Shown here piece by piece: positions 49,541 to 64,000 of a stretch of DNA of 64,000 nt. Origin of the DNA: Portunus trituberculatus (Eukaryota > Arthropoda > Malacostraca > Decapoda > Portunidae); assembly GCF_017591435.1 (NCBI RefSeq), contig NC_059276.1:7256276-7320275 (forward strand), written 5' to 3'. Within the stretch, counting starts at the first letter, position 1. The number at the start of each line of letters is the position of its first letter. The position numbers were made by a program, and so were the translations under genes. The notes below the pieces were generated by a model. That model was not told where the DNA came from and searched no databases. It worked only from the letters and a program-made list of their open reading frames with translations.

Positions 49541-50099
49541 AGTGATAATTAAACAACAAATCAAACAGAGACAGAACAAACAGGGACGAATAAAACAAAC
49601 ACACATTTCCAAACACAATAACTAATAAAAAAAACCCTTCCTTCTGACCCCAAGCCCCGCCCCCCCAAAAAAAAAAAAAAGACAAGAAGAAGACAAGTAC
49701 AAAGAGAGTGCAAGACAGGACAAAAACAAGTATAATTACACGCCCCGTCCTCACCCATGCATCCCTGACACACACACACACCACCACCACCATCACCACC
49801 ATCACCACTACCCTTAAAAAATAACCCCGATAGATTCTAAGGTCCTTCATGATTTAAGGCGCCTTGGATGATCATTTGCCCATTACCTCCGTGTGATGGA
49901 TAGCACGTCCTCTGGTGGGCCTCGAGACACCGCCCCACCAAAGCACCATGATTTCCCTGCCCCGCGTTGACAGCAAGCTATTAGTCCCCTTGGCGCCAGC
50001 AGGAGGCTCTGTGACGGACTTCTCAGCAATCTCCCAAAAGCCCTTCATTTTTTACGTAATATTAATAGTGCTGGGGGAATCTTGAGGTGAGAGAGAAGG
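49541..50099. other. A-rich then GC-balanced single-copy DNA
   Basis: A-rich to 49740, CAC-rich to 49815. Unique segment 49840-50040 contains CCAGCAGGAGGCT (49997-50009), one mismatch from the CTCF core. No gene. Confidence 0.4.
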
Positions 50100-50695
50100 A
50101 GGTGGCTGTGAAGATTTAATTGAACGGTTCACTACGATTTATTTCTTCCTTTTTTTCCTCATTTCCTAATTGAGATATATTGGTTTGGTTGGTGGTAATG
50201 AGTGCTGGGAAGTTGGGAGGGATAGAAGGAGGGAGGACTGTGCAAGATGAAGGAGGAATAAAGGACAGGAAGGGAAAGAAGAGGGAGGAATGAGGGGAAA
50301 GAGGAAAGCGAAGGGATGCATGGAGGAAAGTATAGAATTGGAGAAAGGAGATGTTTGTAAAGTTGAAGGAACGAGGAGGAGAGAAAAAGAGGGATAAAGA
50401 AATGTGCATAGACGGAAAGTAAGAAAGAGGAAAGAGGAGGAAAGAAAGGAGTGAGAAGAGAAGATAAGAAGAGAGGAAACTGGAGGGAAGGTAATAGGGT
50501 AGGGATGGTAAGAGAGAAGGGAAAAAAGAGTAAGTAAACTAGAGGAAAAAGGTAAGAATGAAAACAAGAGGTTATGAGTCAGAATAAGAGGTTAGGAAGG
50601 GAAATAGGTAAGGGAGAGGCAGAGGAAAGGCAGGAGGACTGGAGGGAGAGAGAAGGAGGGAAGGGAGGAATGGCAGGATGATGTGAGGGAGGGAC
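50100..50695. other. Purine-rich low-complexity stretch
   Basis: GGAAAGAGGA-type DNA on the plus strand. The 97- and 133-codon reverse Ser/Pro/Phe frames are artefacts. Confidence 0.65.
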
Positions 50696-50990
50696 AACAC
50701 ACCTTGCTACCTAATGAGTGTGCGAGGCAGTAGTCGTGAGGGAAGTCTGGCCATAATTATAGTCCCCCCGCTTATCTATCATGCCTCTCCGCTTATCATT
50801 CTCATTAACAACCACCTGTGGAGTCTCGTGGCCAGCGCAGGGCATCACCGCGCCGCCAGGGACACTATGGTTCCCCTGTGTGTTGTTGGAGAGGGTGTAA
50901 TACTGTGGTGCTGGTTTTTTGATGGAAGACAACTGGCGAAGGGCAGCAAAAATATGAAGAATAGAAAGCTCATTCATTTGTTGGTGTTGT
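50696..50990. other. Single-copy patch with GATA-type sites
   Basis: CGCTTATCTATC and CGCTTATCATT (GATA-factor-like, about 50770-50800) and CACCTGTGG (E-box). No gene recognised. Confidence 0.3.
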
Positions 50991-51714
50991 GAGTGTCTAG
51001 TGTTGAGTAACAGTGTTTTTGGGGTGCTGTTGAGTTGTAGCGCTTTTTTAGGTGTATATTTGTGTTTCTCTTGTTTTTTGTGTTGATTTTTTTGTTATTT
51101 TTGTTGGTTTGTCTTTTTGTGATTCTTTTTTTTCTCTCGTTTGACTTTTATCTTTATTTTTGTTTATTTTTTCAGTTATGTATATTTTTTGGCCTTTTTT
51201 TTCTTGTATTTGCGTTTTTTTGGGTCGTTCTTTACCTAATTATTGTTTTCTTTCAATGTTTTTTTTTTATTCAATTGTAACGATATTTTGTTTCCTTTTT
51301 CTTCATCTTTTTGTTTCGTAATGTCTTCGTGTCTTAGTTTTGTTTGTCTTTTGTTTGTAATATTTTTTTTTGTTTGATTTTGTGTTCCATCCTATTCCCG
51401 CGTCCTACTTGCATTTTTCTCTGTCCTTACACAAAATGGAGACTGTCAGTTATTTTATCACTGAAAAATGTATTGTTTTTTAATATATTCATAGTTAATT
51501 AAGTTGTGATTTCTTTTTCTTTTTCTTTCATTTCTGTTTCTTTAATATTTCATCACGCTGGCACTCGTAGTTTTGTCATTAATTTCCAAGATTTTTTTTT
51601 CTTTACTTGTAACTGTTCTTATATAAATTCACATGTTCGTGTTTTTTTTTCCTTGCATTTCTGGTTCGTTATTTCTGCATTTGTGAATTTACTGCCTCTT
51701 TCTCTCAATTGTCT
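50991..51714. other. T-rich stretch, no gene
   Basis: T/G-rich low-complexity. Short Phe/Leu frames are compositional. Confidence 0.55.
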
Positions 51715-51928
51715 TTAACTCCTTCCAGCATTGAGACGCATTTTTATCATGAGTTTTGTGTACGATTAGACGATTTTATTGACATTAGGAAGGGTCTATG
51801 AAGGTCAGAAGATTAATGGCTGCAGTCTTCACTATTTTAAACCCCACATAAGTTTCTGAATCTGTATGAAATCACCAAATAGTAAGCAGAATGAATATGA
51901 AAACGTGTCATGATATTCGAGTGGTTAA
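51715..51928 (+). mobile_element. Family A MITE, full length
   Basis: TTAACTCCTTCCAGCATTGAG to GATATTCGAGTGGTTAA. TTAA at both ends. Confidence 0.9.
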
Positions 51929-52227
51929 TAATGGAAATGCATTTATCTGCAACACTGAGCATTGACAGAGGAGAAGAGTATCATTCATATCACTGGAATC
52001 ATTAGTGTATCATTGTTATCATTAGCGTATCAGTGACATTAATACCGTTTATTGACACATTAGCAAAAAATACAAGTGACACGGAACACAACGCATGGCT
52101 TACACAAGATACACCTGTACCGGGAATAGCAACACAGTATTACACGACTTGCAGCAGTCACTCGTATTGCAACACAACCAAACGCGCAAAAAGTAAATAG
52201 CAAATTGTCGAGATGGGAGTAAAACAA

Positions 52228-52440
52228 TTAATCTCTTCAGTATTGGAACGCATTTTTACTACGAGTTTGGGTATGATTAAACGATTTTATATACATTAGG
52301 AAGGGTCTATAGAGGTCAGAAGATTAGTGGCCATAGTCTTCACTATTCTAATCCCCCACATAAGTTTCTGAAGCTGTATAAAATCGCCAAATAGTAAGCA
52401 GAATAAATATGAACACACGTCCTGGTACTGAAGGGGTTAA
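52228..52440 (+). mobile_element. Family A MITE, full length
   Basis: TTAATCTCTTCAGTATTGGA to GGTACTGAAGGGGTTAA. TTAA at both ends, 213 bp. Same orientation as the copy 300 bp upstream. Confidence 0.92.
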
Positions 52441-53050
52441 TAACATTGCTTCAAGTGGAATTAAGAATGAAACCATAAAAAAACCCACTTACCTCACGAT
52501 TAAGAGCAACAATTACAGCATTATCTCACGGTAATTAGCACCTTGAGGACACGGTGATCAGGTGAGACGCTTAGGTATCAAGGAGGTCTAATTGTGAGGC
52601 GGTAATTAAGAGGGAGACTGGGAGGGAGTGCTAATTAGGTCTGTGGATGTGATTATGTGCCAGAGGGTCACGTGGCGGCGGCGGCGGCGGGGCAGGGAGA
52701 GGTAGGATCAGGGTAGGATGCGTAGGATGCCCAGCAGTAGTATCCTGTCGTGGGCGTGGCCGTGCATGGGGCTCGTGCCTGCCTGGGGTCCTTCCTGCCT
52801 CCTAGATCCTTATCAGAACTCGTCGGGGCAGTTAGTGGGCGTGGGCGGGGCGGCACGGGTGGAGGGCAAGGGTTGGTGTGGGCTGGAAGGGGAGGGAGGG
52901 CGGGATGAGGAACTGGTGGGGTACTTCTCCGCCCGCGAGGTACCGTACCATCCCGCCCCGTGAGGCTTGCCAGGACTCAGGGAACGTGGAGGTATGTGAT
53001 AATTGTACCTGGAAGAAACTCATTTTGTCATCGTGGGTAGGTAGGTGATG
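52441..53050. other. Single-copy DNA with GC-rich patch 52660-52980
   Basis: Contains a short GGC run (52675-52690) and GGGCGTGGGCGGGGCGGC (GC-box-like, about 52838). Frames of 62-81 codons on both strands have no domain. Confidence 0.4.
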
Positions 53051-53055
53051 GAGGA

Positions 53056-53108
53056 AAGGAGGAGGAGGAGGAGGTGGTGGTGGAGGAGGAGGTGGAGGAG
53101 GAGGAGGA
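53056..53108. repeat. (GGA/GGT)n imperfect triplet repeat
   Basis: GGA units mixed with GGT. Confidence 0.92.
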
Positions 53109-55404
<2,296 letters not shown>

Positions 55405-55546
55405 ACCAGTTTCACAAGTACTCCTACACAGTCTGGTTTTGGAGGTTTATGAAAATCGGGGAAAAAATTGAGAAAAAAAAAACATTATAACATATAATTG
55501 TTTTGACATACGCAGGGTGGTGAAGATTATAGTGCTTGAGTCTGCA

Positions 55547-55867
55547 GGAGGAGGAGGAGGAGGAGGAGGAGGAGGAGGAGGAGGAGGAGGAGGAGGAGGG
55601 TGGGTAAAAAAGAGAAGGGTTTAAGAAGAGGAGCTGGGAAGAGAAGTAGTTTAGGCTGGAGAACGAACGGGAGGACTTTAATAGAGAAAAAAAAGGAGAC
55701 ACGAGGAGGAGGAGGAGGAGGAGGAGGAGGAGGAGGAGGAGGAGGTAGGAGAAAAAGCAGTAGAACTCGAAGAAGGAGGAGAAGAAATAAAAAAAGAAAG
55801 AAAAGAAGAAGAAGAAGAAGACCAACAAGAACAAGAACAAGAAGAAGAAGAAAAAGAAGAAAAGAAA

Positions 55868-55908
<41 letters not shown>

Positions 55909-55930
55909 GAAGAAGAAGAAGAAGAAGATA
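55547..55930. repeat. (GGA)n, (GGA)n, (GAA)n, (AAT)n cluster
   Basis: GGA (55547-55599), GGA (55704-55744), GAA/AGAACA patches (55750-55866), AAT (55868-55907), GAA (55908-55926). Purine-rich to about 56095. Confidence 0.94.
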
Positions 55931-56099
55931 AAGAAGAAAGTAAAAAGAAAAAAATATTAAATAGAACAGCAAGAAAAACAAAACAAAAACAACACCACAA
56001 GAAAAACACAGAAAAACACAAATAAAATAGAAAAAAACAGAGAAATACAAGAAAATACGAAGAGAAAGGAAGAAGAGGATCAAGAGGACTAAGAAAAAC

Positions 56100-56938
56100 C
56101 ACAGCCACTCTTGGAAACCCTCTTAGACTTGGAATCTACTCGCCAAATCACTCTGATCGATGAGAACCATTAAAAATATATAATAGCTGTGAGTTCCTGG
56201 TTCCTGAGACGTTGGCTTTGTCTGTCTCAGTGGCGCTACCCCCTTCACACCACCAGAGGGAGTGCGGCCTTAAGATACAGCACAGTAAGCCCCATTGTCT
56301 CCCCTTCAGGAGTGAGGTTAGGTGAGTTAGCACATCTAGTTTCATTGGGTAATTTTTCTACTTTTAAGCTCTGGCAGTGGAAGATGTTAAGTCTTGCGTA
56401 CCTCGGGCCAGTGAACCATGGGAGTGTATGGGAGGGAAACGTATCTATGCATGGCAGTGTATGGGTGTTTCAATGGGATGCGTGGTGTGGTTATGTGTGT
56501 GGGTGATAGACGGGAGGAGAGGTAAGGAAGAGGTGATATGGCATTGATAGAAGAGAAGAGAAATGAAGGAGAGAAGATAAAAAGGACGGTGTTTAAGAAA
56601 AGAGGAGAAAGGAGTGATGTTTGGAGAGAAAGAGAAGTGGAAGGGAGGAAAAAGAGGGTTATTGGAGGGAAAAGGAAATAAATGAAAGATTTACATAGAA
56701 AAGAGGGAAAAAGAAAGGTGGAAAAAAAGGAAAGAGAAACGAGGAAGGAAAAGAAGAAATGCATGAGAAAGAAGATATAGATGGGAGATTTGAAGAGAGA
56801 AGAGAGAGATGGATAATAGAAGACTCGAGAGAAATATAAGATAAAAAAAAAAGTAATGTAAGGAATAAGAGAGGTGTAAACAGATTATGAGAAAACGTAA
56901 GAAAAAGAAATGAAATAAGAAAAAAAAGGAGAAATAAG
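56100..56938. other. Single-copy then purine-rich stretch, no gene
   Basis: 56110-56500 is balanced DNA with a 105-codon frame at 56189 lacking known domains. 56500-56938 is A/G-rich. Confidence 0.45.
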
Positions 56939-57145
56939 TTTATCTCCTTCAGTACTGGGACACATTTTTACCTTGAGATTATGTACGATTAGACTATTCT
57001 GTTTATATTGATTAGGAAGGTCAGAAGATTAATGGCCATGGTCTTCACTATTTCAATCCCCACATAATTTTCTGAAGCTGTATAAAATCACCAAATAGTA
57101 AGCGGAATGAATATGGAAACGCTTCTTAGTACTCAAGAGGTTTAA
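56939..57145 (+). mobile_element. Family A MITE, near full length
   Basis: TTTATCTCCTTCAGTACTGG to TTAGTACTCAAGAGGTTTAA, with a short deletion before the GGTCAGAAG block. Confidence 0.87.
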
Positions 57146-57904
<759 letters not shown>

Positions 57905-58170
57905 GGTTAAATATTTGCAGTACCCGTGGCAGTATATCCTAGTAACACGATTCGATCCCTTTAAGAGGTATTAGGACCATGTTAGTGTGGGATTTATAAG
58001 GTTCTGGAGGCGCTGTGTTCAAGCCAAACCAAAAATGGGCAGAACCTCGTACCTCATTCAGTAACCGTCGTATTCCTGAAGAAGAGGAAGAAGAGAGTAA
58101 GGGAGTATCTTGAGTATGTTTTAAGATTGAATACCTGTAGGTGGATGTATATAATAGTAGCTGTGATGTA

Positions 58171-59282
58171 TTGCCTAATTGTAAAAGGTGTTTCAAATGA
58201 TAGTGTGAGGTTGTTGATTCAGAAACGACGATTGTTTTTAAGGGCCAAGAGATGATTAGCGGAGTTTTCAAGAGCTTTTCTCCAGTTAGTAATGTAGAAA
58301 TCTTGTCACTCTGCCTCTAGAACCGTGTGGTATATTGACTAATTGTAAAAGGTGTTTCAAATGATAGTGTGAAGTAAGACTGGCAGTGTGAGGTTGTGGA
58401 TTCAGAAACGGTTTGCTTTCTGATCACGACTATTTTCAAGGGCCACAAATATGGTTAGCGGAGTTTTCAAGAGTGTTTCTCCAATTAATAATGTAGAAAT
58501 TGTGTCACTGCCTCTAGAATCGTAAAAAACACCTTAAAAATCGCTTTATTCTCCCAGCAAGAGTATTTTTTAAGGACACAGAGATGACTAGCGCTGTTTT
58601 CAAGAGTGTTTCTCCAGTTAATAATGTAGAAATTGTGTCACTCTGCCTCTAGAATCGTAAAAAACACCTTAAAAATCGCTTTATTATCCCAGCAAGACTA
58701 TTTTTTAAGGCCACAAAGATGACTAGCGCTGTTTTCAAGAGTGTTCCTCCAGTTAATAATGCAGAAATCTTGTCACTTTGCCTCTAGAACCGTAAAAACA
58801 TCTTAAAAATCGCTTTATTCTCCCAGCAAGACAATTTTTTAAGGACACAGAGATGACTAGCGCGTTTTCAAACGTGTTTCTCCAATTAATAATGTAGAAA
58901 TTGTGTCACTGCCTCTAGAATCGTAAAAAAACAACTTAAAAATCGCTTTATTCTCCCAGCAAGACAATTTTTTAAGGACACAGAGATGACTAGCGCGGTT
59001 TTCAAGAGTGTTCCTCCAGTTAATAATGCAGAAATCTTGTCACTTTGCCTCTAGAACCGTAAAAACATCTTAAAAATCGCTTTATTCTCCCAGCAAGACT
59101 ATTTTTTAAGGCCACAAAGATGACTAGCGCTGTTTTCAAGAGTGTTCCTCCAGTTAATAATGCAGAAATCTTGTCACTTTGCCTCTAGAACCATAAAAAC
59201 ACCTTAAAAACTTATGTAAATTCAAATAAACCCACTTGAAACAGTGACGGTGAAACAGCGAAATGCTTGAGAATACGAACCT
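58171..59282 (+). mobile_element. Family B element with core amplified into ~7 tandem units
   Basis: Core GATGACTAGCGCTGTTTTCA recurs near 58254, 58455, 58586, 58721, 58855, 58988 and 59122. The last five are spaced 133-135 bp. The 5' terminus (ATTCAGAAACG) is present at 58218 and 58400. The 3' terminus (AATGCTTGAGAATACG) appears once, at about 59262-59277. The first two units also duplicate an upstream flank (CTAATTGTAAAAGGTGTTTC). Non-coding. Confidence 0.88.
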
Positions 59283-59388
59283 AGAACTTCACATGGGACT
59301 TTGAAAACTTCTAAGGGGTACTTCAGGTGAATGTGCTTTGTGTATTGAGGGGAATATGTGACGACCTGGCAACCTTCCCCTGGCTCAT

Positions 59389-59400
59389 CCAATCACGGCG
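59389..59400 (+). promoter_or_regulatory. CCAAT-box-like motif
   Basis: CCAATCACGGCG in a balanced single-copy patch (59350-59470) that also has CGCGCGGGAG near 59455. Weak promoter-like signal only. Confidence 0.2.
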
Positions 59401-59487
59401 CTGTCACCTTCGCAAATGGCTCACCTGACAAATCGATGGACGTGATTACAACTTCGCGCGGGAGACAAAACGTAACACACCTTTCAT

Positions 59488-59490
<3 letters not shown>

Positions 59491-59565
<75 letters not shown>

Positions 59566-59696
59566 TGAGGACAAGTGTATGAAGAGGTGACAGAAGAAAA
59601 GGATGACGAAAATTACCAGAGAGAGAGAGAGAGAGAGAGAGGACAAATGTAACACGCCTAAAAGAAACGAAAGAAGAGAAGGATGAGGAAAATTAC

Positions 59697-59760
<64 letters not shown>
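59491..59760. repeat. Three (GA)n tracts
   Basis: GA at 59491-59560, 59620-59641 and 59700-59760. The inter-tract DNA AGAAAAGGATGACGAAAATT / AGAGAAGGATGAGGAAAATT is itself duplicated (about 59593 and 59673). Confidence 0.95.
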
Positions 59761-59762
<2 letters not shown>

Positions 59763-60041
59763 AACACAAACCAATACAAACCAATGCAACACCTGTCCTG
59801 AAGCCTCACAGGTAAATTTCCAGGAAGGCATTACAATTCCAGCACCTGCATTATCACCTTATCGCCGCGTGTGTTATCTCTGCCATCGCCTCCCAGCGCC
59901 CTATCGCCACTCGCAGCTCCCACAGTCACACCTTCACCTGCTCTTTACCTCACCTGTTGATTACCTCTTGATTGCACCTGCCACCTTGCTTCAATGGACG
60001 TGTTTGGTTTAATTCTATTTAATCTACTACTGCATGTGAGG

Positions 60042-60044
<3 letters not shown>
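59761..60044. other. Single-copy stretch, no gene
   Basis: C-rich CACCTG/CACCTT words. No domain in the 109-codon frame. Confidence 0.4.
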
Positions 60045-60098
<54 letters not shown>

Positions 60099-60277
60099 TT
60101 TGTGTTGCTTTCAATGTTTGGTTTGTTTTTCTTTGTTTTGTTTCTTCTCGAGGTGTTTGTTTGATGTTTTTAAGTTACATTTTGTTATTCCAGAGTAAAA
60201 ATGTCTCTCTGCTTTTTCTTTTCTCTACTTTTTGTGTTTTTTCTTCGTTAGTTTGCTTCCCTTTGACTTTGCCTGAA

Positions 60278-60350
<73 letters not shown>
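60045..60350. repeat. (GA)n ... (CT)n
   Basis: GA (60045-60093) and complementary CT (60284-60350), 190 bp apart. Confidence 0.96.
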
Positions 60351-60353
<3 letters not shown>

Positions 60354-60562
60354 ATTTCTATTCTTTTTAACATCAATATTCTTCCTAAGTATGAATTTAC
60401 TACGAGTATTTATTTTTTTCCTATTTTATTTTCTTAACGTTTTCATTAATTCCTACTTTCTTAAATTTTTTTTACCTACACCTAACATTTTTTTTTTTTC
60501 CCAGATTTCCACCCAATCTTCACATCAAAATTCCTTGTGGGTGTAAATCAACTAACACTCTT

Positions 60563-60711
60563 TTGAACTCCTTCAGTACTGGGACACATTTTTACCTTGA
60601 GATTTTGTGCTTCATTAGACCCTTTTTTAGACATTAGGAAGGGCCACAGTCTTCACTATTTTAATCCCCCAGAAGGAATATGAAAACTCGTCACGGTACT
60701 GAAGGGGTTAA
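60563..60711 (+). mobile_element. Family A MITE, internally deleted
   Basis: TTGAACTCCTTCAGTACTGG to GGTACTGAAGGGGTTAA, but only about 149 bp. The TTTCTGAAGCTGTATAAAAT to AGTAAGC block and part of the 5' half are missing. Both termini are intact. Confidence 0.87.
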
Positions 60712-60919
60712 CTTTTTTCTTTTCCTTGATTTTTTTCCGCTTTTTCTGTAATAGCGGTGAATGTGGGAGCTGCAGGTAACGTGTCTGGTTATTGAATCCT
60801 GGCGACGGTGAAACATTGCAATGAATGGAACAGGGAAGGTAATGGCAGTGGCGGACGGGGCGGCGTTGATAGCAAGTGTGTCAGGATGCAGTAGATGGAA
60901 TTGGTCTGTCCTTCTCTGG

Positions 60920-61175
60920 CGGTGGTGGTAGTGGTGGTGGTGGTGGAGAAGATTAAGTAGGGAAGAGCAACAAGAAGAGAAGGAGGAGGAGGAGGAGGAG
61001 AAGGAGCAGGAGGAGGAGTAGGAGGAGGAGGTAGGATAACACCGACTAGAAAGATGAAAGAAGAAAAGAAACTGAACGAAAAGAAGAAAACGACGATGAA
61101 TAAGAGTAAGAAGATAAAGAAAAGGAAGAGAAGAAGAAGAAGAAGAAGAAGGAGGAGGAGGAGGAGGAGGAGGAC
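60920..61175. repeat. (GGT), (GGA), (GAA)(GGA) triplets
   Basis: GGT (60920-60947), GGA with AGGAGTAGGA variants (60980-61033), GAA then GGA (61133-61175). Confidence 0.92.
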
Positions 61176-61557
61176 GAGGAGGAGGAAAAAAATATAAACA
61201 CTACTACTACTAATAACCAAAAAAAAATAATAATAAGAACAGCATGAGAGGGAGAAAAATAAACCACAAAAACAGGAGAAAGAGAAGAGAAACCCAAACA
61301 CTAACATTAAGTAAAAGAAGCGTTATAATAAATCACATTGGGAGACCTGGAATAGACGGAAGGGGCAGGGAGGAGGTCTATCTATTACCACTTAATGCTA
61401 ATGACGATACAGAGTGATAAGAAGTCCGGTTATCAGGTGGAGAATGAGAAATTATCTTTATCTTTCTCTCTCTCCTGAAGGCGTGAGTGAAGAAGGTGAG
61501 TCATACCTGGGATTGCCGCTGGGAGGTGCTAGTTGAGATACAGGTGAGGTGGAGGGC

Positions 61558-62167
<610 letters not shown>

Positions 62168-62881
62168 GGGTCTACGTGCGATGTGGTACAGAAGGCGTGG
62201 GGCGTCGGGCGTCGGGCGTGGTTCTTGGTACGGGGACGCGGGTTAAACAGGTGGTGAGGAAAGATAAATGCTAAGTATACGAGAGAACCGCAGCGTGAGG
62301 AACAAGCTACTGCTCCTTGGCGAATATTTCTGCAATCTCCATTTACCAAAAGTCTTAATGAGCGCTTGATATATCGCCTCATTAGTGCTTCGTGGCGACA
62401 GTAATGGCGCAGTATTTTGCTTATCGCCTTCTAGAAATAGCCGTCCGGAGCGCCATTACTTTTAAATTGTTGCCTCGTGTATATTTTTCTCCTCTAACTG
62501 ACTTGGAGTAATCTCGGTCACGTCTGCCTCTTCAACTACCATCGCTAAGCATTCTCGAGGGGAAGTGTTGCCGACTTGCCTCTGTGAAACATTCCTTGAG
62601 ATCACTGCTTCGTTTTCTGTTATTGTTGTGAGGGACTCCTAGCAAGCTGTATCTTTCCTCTCCTCTTCACACTACATTCCTCTCCTATAAACAAGTCTCA
62701 TTAAAGTTTATTAGATTACTTCCCTACCTCTTTAAAAATCCCTCGTATTTTTTTTTATTTTTCTTCTATTTTTTAACATTTCCACGTATCTTTTAAACCG
62801 AAAAAAGCAAAATTACGTGTATTTTCCAAACATCCCTAAAAAAACAGACAGCCGAACACTGTCTTTGCACCCTAAACACCT

Positions 62882-62885
<4 letters not shown>
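62168..62885. other. Single-copy stretch with small perfect inverted repeat
   Basis: Balanced DNA. AGTAATGGCGC (62400-62410) and GCGCCATTACT (62450-62460) form a perfect 11 bp inverted repeat with a 39 bp loop. No gene. Confidence 0.6.

Positions 62886-62965
<80 letters not shown>
62886..62965. repeat. (CA)n microsatellite
   Basis: About 40 uninterrupted units. Confidence 0.97.
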
Positions 62966-62969
<4 letters not shown>

Positions 62970-63075
62970 AAAATAAAAAGAATCAACATAACACTTCCCA
63001 GACTCCCTTTGTCAAAACACATATACACAATACTCACCCGTGGCTCTCTACCTCTCACGTAAGCTCTCTGTTAGT

Positions 63076-63378
63076 ATGCAGAACGGAGGGGAGGCATCGT
63101 CCACACCACGCGAGGACACTAACCTTCCCTCATTACATATCATTAGCGGCGATAAGACCTTGAATACACTGGAACTGTCAACAAGATGCTCGCTGGCGTC
63201 TACCTCTTCGCACCTTTGTTTACCGCCAATAAAAGGGTGGATATATTGCCCACTAACAAGGCTGCTAATGGAGGGAACAAGTATTATATCTGAGAGAAGA
63301 ACGCCATTACGGGTCGTCTACTCAGGTCGCCATCGTCAGGGTTCGGGAGAAGAGGGTGGATTGGTGAATGAACAGGTA
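63076..63378 (+). other. Open frame ending at a splice-donor match (speculative exon)
   Basis: From ATG (weak context, TTAGTATGC) 100 residues stay open in mixed-composition DNA to GAACAG|GTAAGG at about 63374, a good donor match. The frame continues past it to a (GA)n tract. No domain is recognised and no upstream promoter seen. Confidence 0.2.
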
Positions 63379-63410
63379 AGGGGAAAGAAGGAAAGGTTTA
63401 AGTGTCATGA

Positions 63411-63436
63411 GAGAGAGAGAGAGAGAGAGAGAGAGT
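63411..63436. repeat. (GA)n microsatellite
   Basis: About 13 units. Confidence 0.93.
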
Positions 63437-64000
63437 TATAAGTTACATCCTTTTATGGAAGAGAAGATAAAATGAAAGAGAAATGCAGACGAAAAATGAA
63501 TCTTTATGGTAGATGAGAAAAAAAAGAAGAGAAAGAAAGAAAATAATGGAAAATATAATAGAAAACAGAAAAGAAGATTTTATGGGAGGACAGAAACGAA
63601 GGAAAGAAAAAAAAATATAGAAAAAAGAGACTCAGATTTTATTCACGATTGGAGGGGAAAATGAGAAGGAAGGAGGGGAAGTGAGAGGTGAGAGAAGGTG
63701 AGAGAAACAACAGGTAAGAGGAGACTTCATGAAATCACTTTGCATCACACCTGAGAAATAAACCCGATGATACTGCAGGGACACGATATAATGCGTAAGT
63801 CATCTCGCGGCAACGGGGATTCAATAGCAACAAGAGAATACCTAGATAGCAACAAGAGGAATAGAAATTGTATAAAGAGATAGAGAAACTATATTCCTAA
63901 GGCGCTTGCTTCCCGGAATGGAGATAATGCAATCAAAGAGATGTTGAATATAGTGTGTGTGATTAATAAACGAGAGTAAAAACAGAGGAGGCAAAACGTG
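63437..64000. other. A/G-rich single-copy stretch, no gene
   Basis: GAGAAAAAAAGAAGAG-type DNA to about 63720, then unique DNA to the window end. Confidence 0.4.

Noticed and set aside
58254..59200. CRISPR-like regular repeats
   Set aside because: Units abut without variable spacers, are ~134 bp long, and the host is eukaryotic. It is a transposon-derived tandem array.

Overview
The window is eukaryotic, intron- or intergenic-type DNA with no gene I can support. The extreme density of long perfect microsatellites (GA/CT, GT/AC, GGA/TCC, GAA/TTC, TAG/CTA), a short internal block of the arthropod telomere unit TTAGG, and a high-copy short transposon whose sequence I associate with crab genomic clones point to a decapod crustacean, most likely a brachyuran (portunid-like) crab. 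The species is an inference. There are no bacterial operons, rRNA, complete tRNA, CRISPR or recognisable transposase or reverse transcriptase. Nearly all long open frames are translations of simple repeats (poly-SL, -ER, -HT, -CV, -P, -L) or of T-rich tandem arrays.

Four layers of structure explain most of the sequence. (1) Simple repeats: about 100 tracts, many 100-160 bp of pure dinucleotide, plus very long polypyrimidine/polypurine triplet blocks (notably 14.0-15.7 kb and 47.0-48.2 kb). (2) Family A, a ~210 bp non-autonomous DNA transposon (MITE) with ~24 bp terminal inverted repeats CCCCTTCAGTAC.. bounded by TTAA, a piggyBac-like signature; 21 full or partial copies lie in both orientations. 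One copy is split by a tRNA-derived SINE. (3) Family B, a second ~212 bp palindromic-ended element (ends near GTATTCTGAAAC); at 58.2-59.3 kb its core is amplified into about seven tandem units. (4) Local tandem duplications with periods of about 50-185 bp at more than a dozen unrelated loci.

Layout: 0-3.2 kb microsatellite block; 3.2-4.8 kb single-copy; 5.0-6.6 kb nested and duplicated transposons; 6.9-9.3 kb mixed; 9.3-10.1 kb ~50 bp minisatellite with TTAGG; 10.3-13.7 kb family A copies and a GC-rich patch; 13.9-15.7 kb triplet repeats; 15.8-19.2 kb pyrimidine-rich tandem arrays; 20.4-22.1 kb family A cluster; 22.3-30 kb duplications and CT/GA tracts; 30.5-31.4 kb GC-rich single-copy; 33-35.7 kb microsatellites; 34.8-40.8 kb A- or T-rich tandem arrays; 41-46.7 kb mixed, with nested duplication; 47-48.2 kb giant TTC/TCC tracts; 48.2-53 kb mostly single-copy, with promoter-like motifs; 53-58 kb CT/CA/GGA tracts; 58.2-59.3 kb family B array; 59.5-64 kb compound microsatellites and single-copy DNA.

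Only three short open frames deserve a low-confidence note: a signal-peptide-like one at 40,995, a repeat-containing 113-codon frame at 26,238, and a 100-residue stretch at 63,076 ending at a good splice-donor match. No functional cooperation between genes can be described because none is established here.
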